Shown here: one piece after another, positions 56,986 through 64,000 of the stretch
How the letters are laid out: each line of letters opens with the position of its first letter
Numbering within the stretch: position 1 is the stretch's first letter
Assembly (NCBI GenBank): GCA_044220635.1
Contig: JBGAQP010000011.1
Location: forward strand, 54,231 to 118,230
Source of the DNA: JBGAQP01 sp044220635
GTDB lineage: Bacteria > Pseudomonadota > Gammaproteobacteria > Burkholderiales > Usitatibacteraceae
DNA: 64,000 bases
Reading direction: 5' to 3'
The notes under the pieces: model-generated
Told to the model about the DNA's origin: nothing
What the model saw: only the letters and a program-made list of their open reading frames with translations
Databases searched by the model: none
Translations under genes and position numbers: made by a program

Positions 56986-58004
56986 GCGGGCCTGCGGAAG
57001 GTGAGGGCGAGCAGCCAGATGAAGACCGGCGTGCCCACGAGCGCGGTGAGCACGCCGGGCGGAAGCTCGGTGCGCGCGACCGTGCGGCACAGCGTGTCCA
57101 CGACCAGCATGAACGCGCCACCGAGGATCGCCGACATCGGCAGCACGCGCGCGAACTCTGCGCCCACGAGCAGCCGCGCGGCGTGGGGGATCACGAGCCC
57201 CACCCAGCCGATGACGCCCGCGATGGCCACCCCCGCCGAGGTCATGAGGGTGGCGGCGGCGATCACCGCGAGCCGCAGCCGCCCCACGTCCACGCCGAGC
57301 GCCCGTGCCTCGTCGTCGGCCAGCGCGAGCAGGTTCACGCGCCAGCGAAGGAGGACCAGCGGCACGAAGCCCGCGAGGACGAGGGGAAGCGACACCGCGA
57401 GGTCGCGCGGCAGGACGCCCCCGAAGCTGCCGAGCAGCCAGAAGGTGATCGCGGGCAGCTCGTTGTAGGGGTCGGCCACGTACTTCGCGAAGGCGATGCC
57501 GGCGCCGAAGAGCGAACCCACGACCACGCCCGTGAGGACGAGCGTGAGCACGCGGTCGTGGCCGCGCACCCAGGCGCCGATCGCGAGCACGAGCCCCACG
57601 GCGCTGAGCCCTCCGGCGAAGGCGAGGCCCTGCACCGCGAGGATCGGCAATCCCGCGAGGATCGCGGCCACGGCGCCGAGCGCGCAGCCGCCCGACACGC
57701 CGAGGATGTCGGGCGAGACGAGGGGATTCCTGAAGAGGTTCTGGTAGGCGGCGCCGGCGGCGGCGAGCGCGGCGCCCACGGAAAGCGCGGCGACGACGCG
57801 CGGGCCGCGCACCTGCAGGATCACCGCGCGGACGTTGTCCGCAACGCCCGCATCGCCCCCCGTCGCCGCGGCCCAGAGGACCCGGATCACGTCGGCCACC
57901 GGCACGGGAAAGCTTCCCACGACCATGCTGAACGCCGTGGTCGCGGCGAGCACGGCCACCGACGCGGCGAGCCAGGCGGGGAAGCGCGCCCGGGAGACGA
58001 TCAT
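56982..58004 (-). CDS. FecCD-family ABC permease
   Basis: 340 residues, about ten spans. RGPRVVAALSVGAALAAAGAAYQNLFRNPLVSPDILGVSGG is the strongest family block (residues 68-108), and GVAIAGVIGWVGLVIPHAARLLVG the coupling region. Pairs with the ATPase and substrate-binding protein by 4-base overlaps. Confidence 0.93.
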   Translation of the reverse strand: MIVSRARFPAWLAASVAVLAATTAFSMVVGSFPVPVADVIRVLWAAATGGDAGVADNVRAVILQVRGPRVVAALSVGAALAAAGAAYQNLFRNPLVSPDILGVSGGCALGAVAAILAGLPILAVQGLAFAGGLSAVGLVLAIGAWVRGHDRVLTLVLTGVVVGSLFGAGIAFAKYVADPYNELPAITFWLLGSFGGVLPRDLAVSLPLVLAGFVPLVLLRWRVNLLALADDEARALGVDVGRLRLAVIAAATLMTSAGVAIAGVIGWVGLVIPHAARLLVGAEFARVLPMSAILGGAFMLVVDTLCRTVARTELPPGVLTALVGTPVFIWLLALTFRRPA

Positions 58005-59044
58005 CGCGGCGCCACGCCCGCTTCGCCGAGCAGCGCCGCGAGCTGCGCCGCCGTGGGCTCGCGGTGGTAGAAGAGCCGGTAAAAGGCCGCGACTTCCTTC
58101 GCGAGGTCGTGGCGGAAGAGGTCGGGATAGAGGATCTCCGAGAGCCAGACGAGGCCGATGAGCCGGTTCGCCCCGGGCGGGTAGTCGAACCAGCCGAAGG
58201 GCAGGTGCGGCGAGAGGTAGACGCGCTTTCGCATCACCGCCGTGATGCCGTTCCACACCGGCAGCTTCCAGACGTCGCGGTAGAAGTTCGGGTCGTTGGT
58301 GACGATGACCTCCGGGTTCCAGAGGACGACCTGCTCGAGCCCGACGCCGGCGAGCCCGCCGGTCGCGGCCGCGGCGACGTTCGTGGCGCCCAGGAACTCG
58401 ATCATCTCGACGTTGATCGAGCCCCGGAGGCCGGTGACGAGCCCCTGGGGCCCGCGCGCGTAGTACACCTCGGGGCGCCCGGCCGCGGGCACCGTCGCGA
58501 TCCTCGCCTTCAGGCCCTCGAGCACGCGGCGCGCGTAGGCGGCGAGCTCGCGCCCGCGCCCCTCCTCGCCGAGCACCCGCGCGAGCTTCTCGATCTGCGC
58601 GGGCGTGGTCTCGAGCCGCCCGTCGAGGAGGATGTAGGGGATCCCGGTCTGCTGCTGCACGCGGTCGGCGATCGAGGCGAAGGTGGGCGAGGTGGAGCCG
58701 ATGTCGACGATGAGGTCGGCCTTCGCGCGCAGGACCGATTCGACGTGGGTCGAGCCGCCGCGGCCCGTGAGGCGCCCGAGCTCGGGGAGCTTCGCGTACT
58801 TCTCCGGGATCCATTCGGCTTCATTCGCGCGGAAGGCGCGAGTCCAGCCGAGGAGCCGGTCGGGAGCAAGGGCGAAGACGAGGACGGAGGCGGGCGGGCC
58901 CGCGGCGAACACGCGCTCGACCTGGTCGGGGAGCCGGACGCGCCGCCCGGCGTCGTCGACGAACTCGCGCGCGGCCGCCGCCGCGCCCGGAAGGAGCAGC
59001 GCGAGGACCGCGGCGGCGAACCTCGTGCGGGCCTCGCGCTTCAA
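58001..59044 (-). CDS. Periplasmic substrate-binding protein of FecCD-type importer
   Basis: 347 residues from TTG 59044, 6 bases after the transglutaminase-like stop. A signal peptide (AAAAAREFVDD) precedes the TroA-like fold: RVFAAGPPASVLVFALAPDRLLGW, DLIVDIGSTSPTFASIADRVQQQTG and NVEMIEFLGATNVA. The position beside tupABC hints at molybdate/tungstate (MolA-type) but iron-siderophore or cobalamin cannot be excluded. Confidence 0.88.
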   Translation of the reverse strand: MKREARTRFAAAVLALLLPGAAAAAREFVDDAGRRVRLPDQVERVFAAGPPASVLVFALAPDRLLGWTRAFRANEAEWIPEKYAKLPELGRLTGRGGSTHVESVLRAKADLIVDIGSTSPTFASIADRVQQQTGIPYILLDGRLETTPAQIEKLARVLGEEGRGRELAAYARRVLEGLKARIATVPAAGRPEVYYARGPQGLVTGLRGSINVEMIEFLGATNVAAAATGGLAGVGLEQVVLWNPEVIVTNDPNFYRDVWKLPVWNGITAVMRKRVYLSPHLPFGWFDYPPGANRLIGLVWLSEILYPDLFRHDLAKEVAAFYRLFYHREPTAAQLAALLGEAGVAPR

Positions 59045-59049
59045 CCCGG

Positions 59050-60147
59050 TCAGGCCTTGATCTCGCGCGCCGTGATGCGGTAGCGGAAATTGTCCGGGTC
59101 GAGGCTGTTCAGGCGCGTGCCGCCGGTTTCCGCCTGCGGGTACATGAGGAAGCCGATCGCGGGGCCCTTCGAGCCCGGCAGCTTCACGTCGTGCGCGTCG
59201 TTGTAGGCGAGCCAGTTCATCTCCCAGGCGCCGAAGAGCTTCTGGCGCACGGGCGGCACGACCGGGTCGGCGAGCGTCACGGGTTGCGCCTTTTCCTCGA
59301 GAACCACCTTGCGGACGTCCGCCGGGTCCACGGGCACCCAGCCGAACCCGGTGAGGAAGACCTCGGCGCGACAGTGCTGCGCCTTGGAGATCACCTCGCT
59401 GCCGGCGCCGAGGCTGCGGTAGCCGAAGTTGCTCTTCGCGACCCGGATGCCGTAGACGTCGCGCGCGGGCAGGCCCACGGAGCGCGCGAGCGCCACGTAG
59501 AGGGCGTTCAGGTCCGCGCACTTGCCGCCGAGGTAGCGGGTCTCGAGCATCACCTTCACGTCGCCGCGCCCGCAGCCCTGGGTCTTCGGATCGCGGAAGG
59601 TGTTCTCGACGATCCACTCGTAGATCGCGCGCGCCTTCTCGACGTCGGTCTTCTTCCCCTGCACGATCTCCAGCGCGGTCTTCCTCACGATGCCGTCGGT
59701 GGGCAGGAGCTCGGTCGCCTCGGTGTAGAAGGCCGCGGCCGTCGGGTCGAGCCTGAGCGCGGGGTTGGCGTTCACGAAGCTCGTGGCGCGGTCGCGCGTG
59801 GAGAAGCGGCTCGTGACTTCCATCACCGGCGCGGGCTCGTTCGCGCCCCAGGCGGCGTAGAGCATCGAAGCGCCGTACTTGCCGTCGCGCACGATGCGCG
59901 CCTCGGCGGCGTTGCCGGACCAGTGGTTGCCCAGGGGCTGCTGGTAGTCGGACTCCACCGAAGGCAGCGGCACCCAGGCGCTCGTCATCCCGGCGGGCTT
60001 CAGGACCTCGACGCGCGTGGTCACCTCGAAGGTGCGCCACGGGCCGGGGCGGGGATCGAAGGGCAGGTGTTGGGCGAGGGCGAGCCGGGGAAACGAGGCG
60101 AGGGCGGGGACGGCGGCGAGGGAGCTCAGGAAAGCGCGGCGTTTCAT
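59050..60147 (-). CDS. Transglutaminase-like protein with Tat-type signal
   Basis: 365 residues. KRRAFLSSLAAVPAL is a Tat-type signal. The catalytic Cys is in GGKCADLNALYVALARSVGLPARDVYG, the His in QHCRAEVFLTGFG and the Asp in WVPVDPADV. First gene of the operon ahead of the ABC importer; whether it acts on a peptide or a metal-binding substrate is unknown. Confidence 0.87.
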   Translation of the reverse strand: MKRRAFLSSLAAVPALASFPRLALAQHLPFDPRPGPWRTFEVTTRVEVLKPAGMTSAWVPLPSVESDYQQPLGNHWSGNAAEARIVRDGKYGASMLYAAWGANEPAPVMEVTSRFSTRDRATSFVNANPALRLDPTAAAFYTEATELLPTDGIVRKTALEIVQGKKTDVEKARAIYEWIVENTFRDPKTQGCGRGDVKVMLETRYLGGKCADLNALYVALARSVGLPARDVYGIRVAKSNFGYRSLGAGSEVISKAQHCRAEVFLTGFGWVPVDPADVRKVVLEEKAQPVTLADPVVPPVRQKLFGAWEMNWLAYNDAHDVKLPGSKGPAIGFLMYPQAETGGTRLNSLDPDNFRYRITAREIKA

Positions 60148-60340
60148 GGGGGATCTCCTCAGGGGTGGGGCAGGCGTTCGAACCGGGGATTTTCCGGGAT
60201 CGCGGGCCGGAACGCCAGCGATTCAGGCCGACACGGCCGCGCTCCCTTCCTGCCAGACGCGCTCCGGATCCAGGGGGATGCACAGGTTCGGGGGGGCGAA
60301 GGCCACGAGGGCTCCGGCGACGAGGGCCGCGGCGCGCGGC
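60148..60340. other. Intergenic region between tupA and the importer operon
   Basis: 193 bases containing the probable promoter of the minus-strand importer operon, with GGAGAT just before its start. On the minus strand 60233-60340 a GC3-rich open frame (ALVAFAPPNLCIPLDPERV) is visible without a start; it may be a gene remnant. No riboswitch was recognised. Confidence 0.35.
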
Positions 60341-61192
60341 TCAGCTCCCCGAGCCCGCGTTGGGGAAGAAGAGCTGCTCGCCGCCGATCTTGTAGCCGGC
60401 GATCGCGGCCTGGCCCGCGGGAGAGACGACCCAGTCGATGAACTTCTGACCCGCGGCCTTCTTCACGTGCGCGTGCTTCGCGGGATTGACGAGGATCACG
60501 CCGTACTGGTTGAAGAGGCGCTTGTCGCCCTCGACGACGATGACGAGATCGCCGCGGTTCCTGAACGAGAGCCAGGTGCCGCGGTCGGTGAGCGCGTAGG
60601 CGTTCATCCCGGCCGCCGTGTTGAGCGTGGGGCCCATGCCGGAGCCCGTCTCGCGGTACCACGGGCCCTTGGCGGCGGCGAGGTCCACGCCCGCGGCCTT
60701 CCAGTAGCGCAGCTCCGCCGCGTGCGTGCCGCTCTTGTCGGCGCGCGAGGCGAAGGGCGCCTTGGCCGCGGCGATCTTCTGCAGGCCCGCCATCACGTCG
60801 TTGCCCTTCGCGCCGGCGGGGTCGGACTTCGGGCCGACGATCACGAAGTCGTTGTACATGACCTCGAAGCGCTTCACGCCGTGGCCTTCGGCGATGAATT
60901 TCTCCTCCGCGACCTTGTCGTGCACGAACACCACGTCCGCGTCGCCCCGGCGGCCCATGTCGAGCGCCTGCCCGGTGCCCTGGGCGACGACGCGCACCTC
61001 GATCCCGGACGCCTTCTGGAACTCCGGCAGCAGGTGCTTGAAGAGCCCCGACTGCTCGGTCGAGGTGGTCGAGGAGACGGTGATGAACTCCGCGCGGGCG
61101 GGCGCGGCGGCCAGCGCGACCGCGGCGACGGCGGCCGCGGCGATCCACGTGGCGCTCAGGCGGGCGAGGAATGAGGCGATGCGCTGTTCCAT
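60341..61192 (-). CDS. tupA: Tungstate-binding protein TupA
   Basis: 283 residues with a signal peptide ending PARAE. FITVSSTTSTEQSGLFKHLLPEFQ, VRVVAQGTGQALDMGRRGDADVVFVHD and APFASRADKSGTHAAELRYW match TupA tungstate-binding proteins. The start overlaps the tupC stop by 37 bases; last gene of the tupBCA operon. Confidence 0.93.
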   Translation of the reverse strand: MEQRIASFLARLSATWIAAAAVAAVALAAAPARAEFITVSSTTSTEQSGLFKHLLPEFQKASGIEVRVVAQGTGQALDMGRRGDADVVFVHDKVAEEKFIAEGHGVKRFEVMYNDFVIVGPKSDPAGAKGNDVMAGLQKIAAAKAPFASRADKSGTHAAELRYWKAAGVDLAAAKGPWYRETGSGMGPTLNTAAGMNAYALTDRGTWLSFRNRGDLVIVVEGDKRLFNQYGVILVNPAKHAHVKKAAGQKFIDWVVSPAGQAAIAGYKIGGEQLFFPNAGSGS

Positions 61193-61902
61193 GGCAACTC
61201 TCCTTTGAGGAAGGCTTCCGCCTCGGGGGATCCCGGGGCGGCGAAGAAGCGCTCGACCGCGGAATGCTCGGCGAGGCGTCCCTGGTGGAGGAAGAGGAGG
61301 TCGTCGGCGAGGCGCCTGGCGAGCCCGAGGTTGTGGGTGGTGAGCACGATCTTGGTGCCCGAGGCGCGGATCTCGCCGATCACGCGCTCGACCTCGTGGG
61401 CCGCGGAAGGGTCGAGGCTCGCCGTCGGTTCGTCGAGGAAGAGCACCTGGGGCCTGAGCGACCAGGCGCGGGCGAGCGCGAGGCGTTGCTGCTCGCCCCC
61501 GGAAAGCACGCGGGCTTGGCGCGCGGCGAGGTGGGCGAGGCCGACACGCTCGAGCGCCTCGCGCGCGCGGCGCTCGCGCTCGCGGCCGGCGATGCCGTTG
61601 ACCGCGAGCGCGTAGGCGGCGTTGGCGAGCGCGGAACGGCGCAGCATCACGGGACGCTGGAAGACCATCGCCTGCGCGCGCGGGCGCTCGCGCGATCCCG
61701 CCCAGAGCACTTCGCCCGCGGCGGGCGCGACCAGGCCGTGGAGCGCGCGCAGGAGCACGCTCTTGCCCGCGCCGTTCGCGCCGAGGACGACCGTGCGCGT
61801 GGCCCCCTCGAGCCGGAAGTCGAGGCCGTGCAGGACGTCGGTGTCGCCGAAGCGCACTCGCAGGCCCCTCGCCTCGAGCGGGAAGATGGCGCGCTCAGCC
61901 AT
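61156..61902 (-). CDS. tupC: Tungstate ABC transporter ATPase TupC
   Basis: 248 residues. Walker A GANGAGKSVLLR, signature VLSGGEQQRLALARAWSLRP, Walker B VLFLDEPTASLDP and H-loop TTHNLGLARRLAD. Overlaps tupB by 8 bases. Energises tungstate uptake with TupB. Confidence 0.93.
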   Translation of the reverse strand: MAERAIFPLEARGLRVRFGDTDVLHGLDFRLEGATRTVVLGANGAGKSVLLRALHGLVAPAAGEVLWAGSRERPRAQAMVFQRPVMLRRSALANAAYALAVNGIAGRERERRAREALERVGLAHLAARQARVLSGGEQQRLALARAWSLRPQVLFLDEPTASLDPSAAHEVERVIGEIRASGTKIVLTTHNLGLARRLADDLLFLHQGRLAEHSAVERFFAAPGSPEAEAFLKGELPWNSASPHSSPA

Positions 61903-62599
61903 GGCGGCGGGCGCTCCACTCGCGCAGGGCGTAGGCGGCGAGGTTCATGGCGAGCACGAGGACGATGAGGATGACGCCCAGGGCGAGGGCGAGCGGCAGG
62001 TCGCCCTTGCTCGTCTCGAGGGCGATGGTGGTGGTCATCACGCGGGTGACGCCGTCGATGTTGCCGCCCACGATCATCACCGCGCCCACCTCGGAGGCCG
62101 CGCGCCCGAACCCCGCGAGCACGACCGTGAGCAGCGAGAAGCGCAGGTCGTGCAGGAGCGTGGGCACGGCGCGCGCACGGCTCACGCCGAGCGACAGGAG
62201 CTGCTCGGCGTACTCGCGCCAGGCGTCCTCGACGAACTGGCGCGAGAGCGCGGCGATGAGGGGCAGCACGAGGATCGCCTGCGCGATGACGATCGCCGTC
62301 GGGGTGAAAAGGATCCCGAGCTCCCCCAGCGGCCCGGCGCGGGAGAGCAGCAGGTAGACGACGAGGCCGACCACCACCGCGGGCAGGCCCAGGAGCGTGT
62401 TGAGCAGGACCACGACCGCGCGCCGGCCGGGAAAGCGGCCGACGGCCACGAAGGCGCCCACGGGCAGGCCGACGAGCGTCGCCGCGAGCGTCGCCCCGAG
62501 GCTCACCTCGACGGAGAGCACGACGATCTGCCAAAGCGCCGGGTCGAGCCCGGCGATCAGGCGGAGGGCGAGCCCGAGACTTGCAAAAATTTCACCCAT
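61895..62599 (-). CDS. tupB: Tungstate ABC transporter permease TupB
   Basis: 234 residues with five or six spans. LGLPAVVVGLVVYLLLSRAGPLG, PLIAALSRQFVEDAWREYAEQLLSLGVSRARAV (coupling EAA-like region) and GFGRAASEVGAVMIVGGNIDG are TupB landmarks. ATG 62599 sits inside a palindromic operator. First gene of tupBCA. Confidence 0.93.
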   Translation of the reverse strand: MGEIFASLGLALRLIAGLDPALWQIVVLSVEVSLGATLAATLVGLPVGAFVAVGRFPGRRAVVVLLNTLLGLPAVVVGLVVYLLLSRAGPLGELGILFTPTAIVIAQAILVLPLIAALSRQFVEDAWREYAEQLLSLGVSRARAVPTLLHDLRFSLLTVVLAGFGRAASEVGAVMIVGGNIDGVTRVMTTTIALETSKGDLPLALALGVILIVLVLAMNLAAYALREWSARRHG

Positions 62600-62614
62600 C
62601 CCGGAATTTTTGCA
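62582..62614. promoter_or_regulatory. Operator dyad between tupB and its divergent regulator
   Basis: TGCAAAAATT (62582-62591) and AATTTTTGCA (62605-62614) form a perfect 10-bp inverted repeat centred at the tupB start (ATG at 62599-62597). It is the probable binding site of the regulator at 62668-63594. Confidence 0.7.
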
Positions 62615-62667
62615 GAATACGGCTCCCCGCGCCATCCGCGCGGATGGGACGGACTTAGAATCGCGGT

Positions 62668-63594
62668 ATGAAGCGGGCGAAGGCGGCCGGGGCGCGATCC
62701 CGGGATCCGGGGCACCTGACCGTGCGGGAGGCGGCCGGTTTCCTGCGCATCAAGGAGCGCAAGCTCTACGACCTCGTGGCCCGGGGCGAGGTCCCCCACA
62801 CGCGCGCGGGCTCGAAGATCCTCTTCCTGCCCGCCGAGCTCGAGCGCTGGCTCGCGGGGCGCGCCTCCGGCGGGGGCGCGCGCGCGCCGCTGCCGGCCAC
62901 GATCGCGGGCAGCCACGACCCGCTCCTCGAATGGGCGGTGCGCGAATCGCGCTGCGGGCTGGCGCTGCTCACCCAGGGGAGCATGGACGGCGTCGAGCGG
63001 CTGCTTTCGGGCGGGGCCTGCGCGGCCCTGATCCACATTCCCGCGCCCGACCTCCTGGACTTCAACCGCCCGCTCGCCGAAAAGCGCTTCCGGGGACGCG
63101 ACATCGTGCTCGTCGAGTGGGCGCGGCGCGAGCAGGGCCTCCTCGTCCGGAAGGGCAACCCGAAGCGCATTCGAGCGCTGGCGGACCTCGCGAAGCGGGG
63201 CGTGGAGGTCGTGCTGCGCCAGGAGGGCGCGGGCAGCCGCGCGCTCTTCGAGCGCCTCGCCGCGCGCGACGGGCTGGAGGTCTCGCGTCTTCGCGTCCCC
63301 CGCCCGCCGGAGATGACGGAGAGCGACCTCGCGGCGGCGATCCAGCGCGGGGAGGCGGACGCGGGCCTCGGCGCACGCGCCGCGGCGCGGATCTTCGGGC
63401 TCGATTTCGTCCCGCTCGCCGTCGAGCGCCTCGACCTCGCGGTCCTGCGCGCCGCGTGGTTCGATCCCCCGCTCCAGGCCCTCTGGAGCTTCGCGCGCGG
63501 CGCTCGCTTCGCGGAGCACGCGCGCGCCCTCACCGGCTACGACCTCGCGGGGCTGGGCGCGGTCACCTGGAATTCGGGCCCGGAAGTGAAGTAG
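62668..63594 (+). CDS. Helix-turn-helix regulator with substrate-binding domain (tungstate/molybdate-responsive)
   Basis: 308 residues. HLTVREAAGFLRIKERKLYDLVARGEVPHTRAGSKILF is an excisionase/MerR-like helix-turn-helix (residues 16-53); the rest is a PBP-like domain (GSHDPLLEWAVRESRCGLALLTQGSMDG, and the GVEVVLRQEGAGSRALFERLA loop) homologous to TupA/ModA-like sensors. It is divergent from tupB across a dyad, so it most likely controls tungstate uptake. Confidence 0.88.
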   Translation: MKRAKAAGARSRDPGHLTVREAAGFLRIKERKLYDLVARGEVPHTRAGSKILFLPAELERWLAGRASGGGARAPLPATIAGSHDPLLEWAVRESRCGLALLTQGSMDGVERLLSGGACAALIHIPAPDLLDFNRPLAEKRFRGRDIVLVEWARREQGLLVRKGNPKRIRALADLAKRGVEVVLRQEGAGSRALFERLAARDGLEVSRLRVPRPPEMTESDLAAAIQRGEADAGLGARAAARIFGLDFVPLAVERLDLAVLRAAWFDPPLQALWSFARGARFAEHARALTGYDLAGLGAVTWNSGPEVK

Positions 63595-63601
63595 GCGGCG
63601 G

Positions 63602-63691
63602 AAAAATGGGGACAGTCCCTATTTTTTCGTTGTAACAATCGACCGACACGGGGATTGTTACAAGGAAAAAATAGGGACTGTCCCCATTTTT
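63602..63691. repeat. 90-bp inverted-repeat (hairpin/MITE-like) element
   Basis: Arms AAAAATGGGGACAGTCCCTA... (63602-63627) and their exact reverse complement (63666-63691) enclose a second inverted repeat TTGTAACAATC / GATTGTTACAA (63630-63640, 63653-63663) and a 12-base loop. It follows the regulator stop by 7 bases and could act as a bidirectional terminator. I recall ATGGGGACAGTCCC-type elements as common repeats in proteobacterial genomes. Confidence 0.75.
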
Positions 63692-63695
63692 CAGG

Positions 63696-63980
63696 TCAGG
63701 CGAAGCCGACGGCGTGGCGGTCGAGGGCGACCGCCTTGACGAGGGCGTAGGCGCGCACGCCGGGTGCGAGGCGCAGGCGCTCGAGGGAGCGGCGCGACAG
63801 GCGCGCGGGTGGTCGCAGGAGGAGCTCGCCGAGCGCACCGGGCTTCGACCCGGGCAGGTTCGGCGCTGGCGGCGCCGACACTCGGTGTCCGGAAAGTGCG
63901 GCGCGCGCTCGGCGGACGTGCGCTTGCGTGTGAGGGCTGCGGCACCGCATCCGTCGCCGCACGTGCTCGTGACGCTGCAC
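63696..63980 (-). CDS. TOBE-domain end of a molybdate-type protein (ModC/ModE-like), partial
   Basis: Minus strand, up to the window edge. The C-terminal RLSRRSLERLRLAPGVRAYALVKAVALDRHAVGF is a TOBE/Mop segment as found at the end of ModC or in ModE. Upstream of about 63830 the frame loses this similarity and its GC3 bias, suggesting a frameshift, a fusion or a decayed gene. Gene identity beyond TOBE is not certain. Confidence 0.5.
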   Translation of the reverse strand: MQRHEHVRRRMRCRSPHTQAHVRRARAALSGHRVSAPPAPNLPGSKPGALGELLLRPPARLSRRSLERLRLAPGVRAYALVKAVALDRHAVGFA

Positions 63981-64000
63981 AAGACGGTGAGCGGGGGAAC

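Noticed and set aside
60148..60340. Cobalamin or molybdenum-cofactor riboswitch before the importer operon
   Set aside because: No conserved riboswitch boxes could be recognised; an intergenic open frame fragment is equally likely.
1593..62671. Numerous long overlapping open frames rich in Arg, Gly, Ala and Pro on the opposite strand or other frames of real genes
   Set aside because: They follow from high GC content and lack family motifs or ribosome-binding sites; the competing frame has recognisable domains in each case.
63811..63998. A plus-strand frame reading like a helix-turn-helix (WSQEELAERTGL) at the window end
   Set aside because: It runs antisense to the TOBE-like segment, has no start codon or ribosome-binding site within the window and becomes low-complexity after 25 residues.
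1..64000. CRISPR arrays, tRNA or rRNA genes, insertion-sequence transposases
   Set aside because: No regularly spaced short direct repeats, cloverleaf-like clusters, rRNA motifs or transposase domains were seen by reading.

Overview
The window is GC-rich DNA with dense, short-spaced genes and strongly GC-biased third codon positions. The mix of families fits a free-living Betaproteobacterium: a FabH-type synthase, fructosamine kinase, DUF302, DUF1697, DUF3455, DUF3617 and DUF1622 proteins, TupABC tungstate transport, and a small basic MAKPNYAFQ protein. That placement is inference from gene content; the genus cannot be named from the sequence alone. No rRNA, tRNA or CRISPR array was recognised.

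Layout. (1) 1-2.4 kb: chromosomal housekeeping genes (fructosamine kinase end, fabH-like, an SRPBCC protein, a membrane protein). (2) 2.4-14.9 kb: a chromosomal integron. A minus-strand integrase gene, intI, is followed in the same direction by a hicA-hicB toxin-antitoxin pair. An attI site at about 3.9 kb is followed by 15 gene cassettes, all on the plus strand and each closed by an attC site. Eight attC sites are exactly 96 bp and share strongly conserved arms. Three are 77 bp, and the others are 126, 75, 61 and 19 bp. Cargo: a GIY-YIG nuclease, a DUF6869-like protein, a HEPN-like protein, a protein with an acyl-carrier-like motif, HigBA, two near-identical ABM monooxygenases, ketopantoate reductase, an OLD-family nuclease, a possible PD-(D/E)xK protein, BrnTA, a VOC protein, a DUF1801 protein and two proteins of unknown function. 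(3) 14.9-24.8 kb: single small genes separated by degraded attC-like sequences. This looks like an old, immobilised distal part of the same array. (4) 24.9-42.4 kb: more small stand-alone enzymes and regulators (MBL-fold, ECF sigma and anti-sigma, MerR, methyltransferases, GNAT, VOC, GFA, NTF2-like), including truncated genes and one further attC-like remnant near 35.4 kb. (5) 42.4-56.2 kb: ordinary chromosomal clusters, including a methyltransferase/vanadium-haloperoxidase-like/methyltransferase operon, an OsmC-AraC-lipoprotein-GFA run, and a DUF2087 protein with a histidine-rich tail. (6) 56.2-64 kb: a FecCD-type ABC importer behind a transglutaminase-like gene, then tupBCA tungstate uptake, a divergent regulator with a substrate-binding domain, a 90-bp hairpin element and the end of a TOBE-domain gene.

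How it works together. The integrase would capture and shuffle promoterless cassettes at attI. Most cassettes have leaders of only 9-16 nt with no visible ribosome-binding site, so they depend on upstream transcription and perhaps on translational coupling through attC. The toxin-antitoxin cassettes and the panE cassette carry their own promoter or operator signals. Three toxin-antitoxin modules (one next to intI, two in cassettes) could stabilise the array. Several cassettes encode nucleases or nuclease-like proteins, so the array has the look of a defence reservoir. The transport genes at the right end form a tungstate/molybdate-type module with a divergent sensor-regulator whose likely operator overlaps the tupB start codon.
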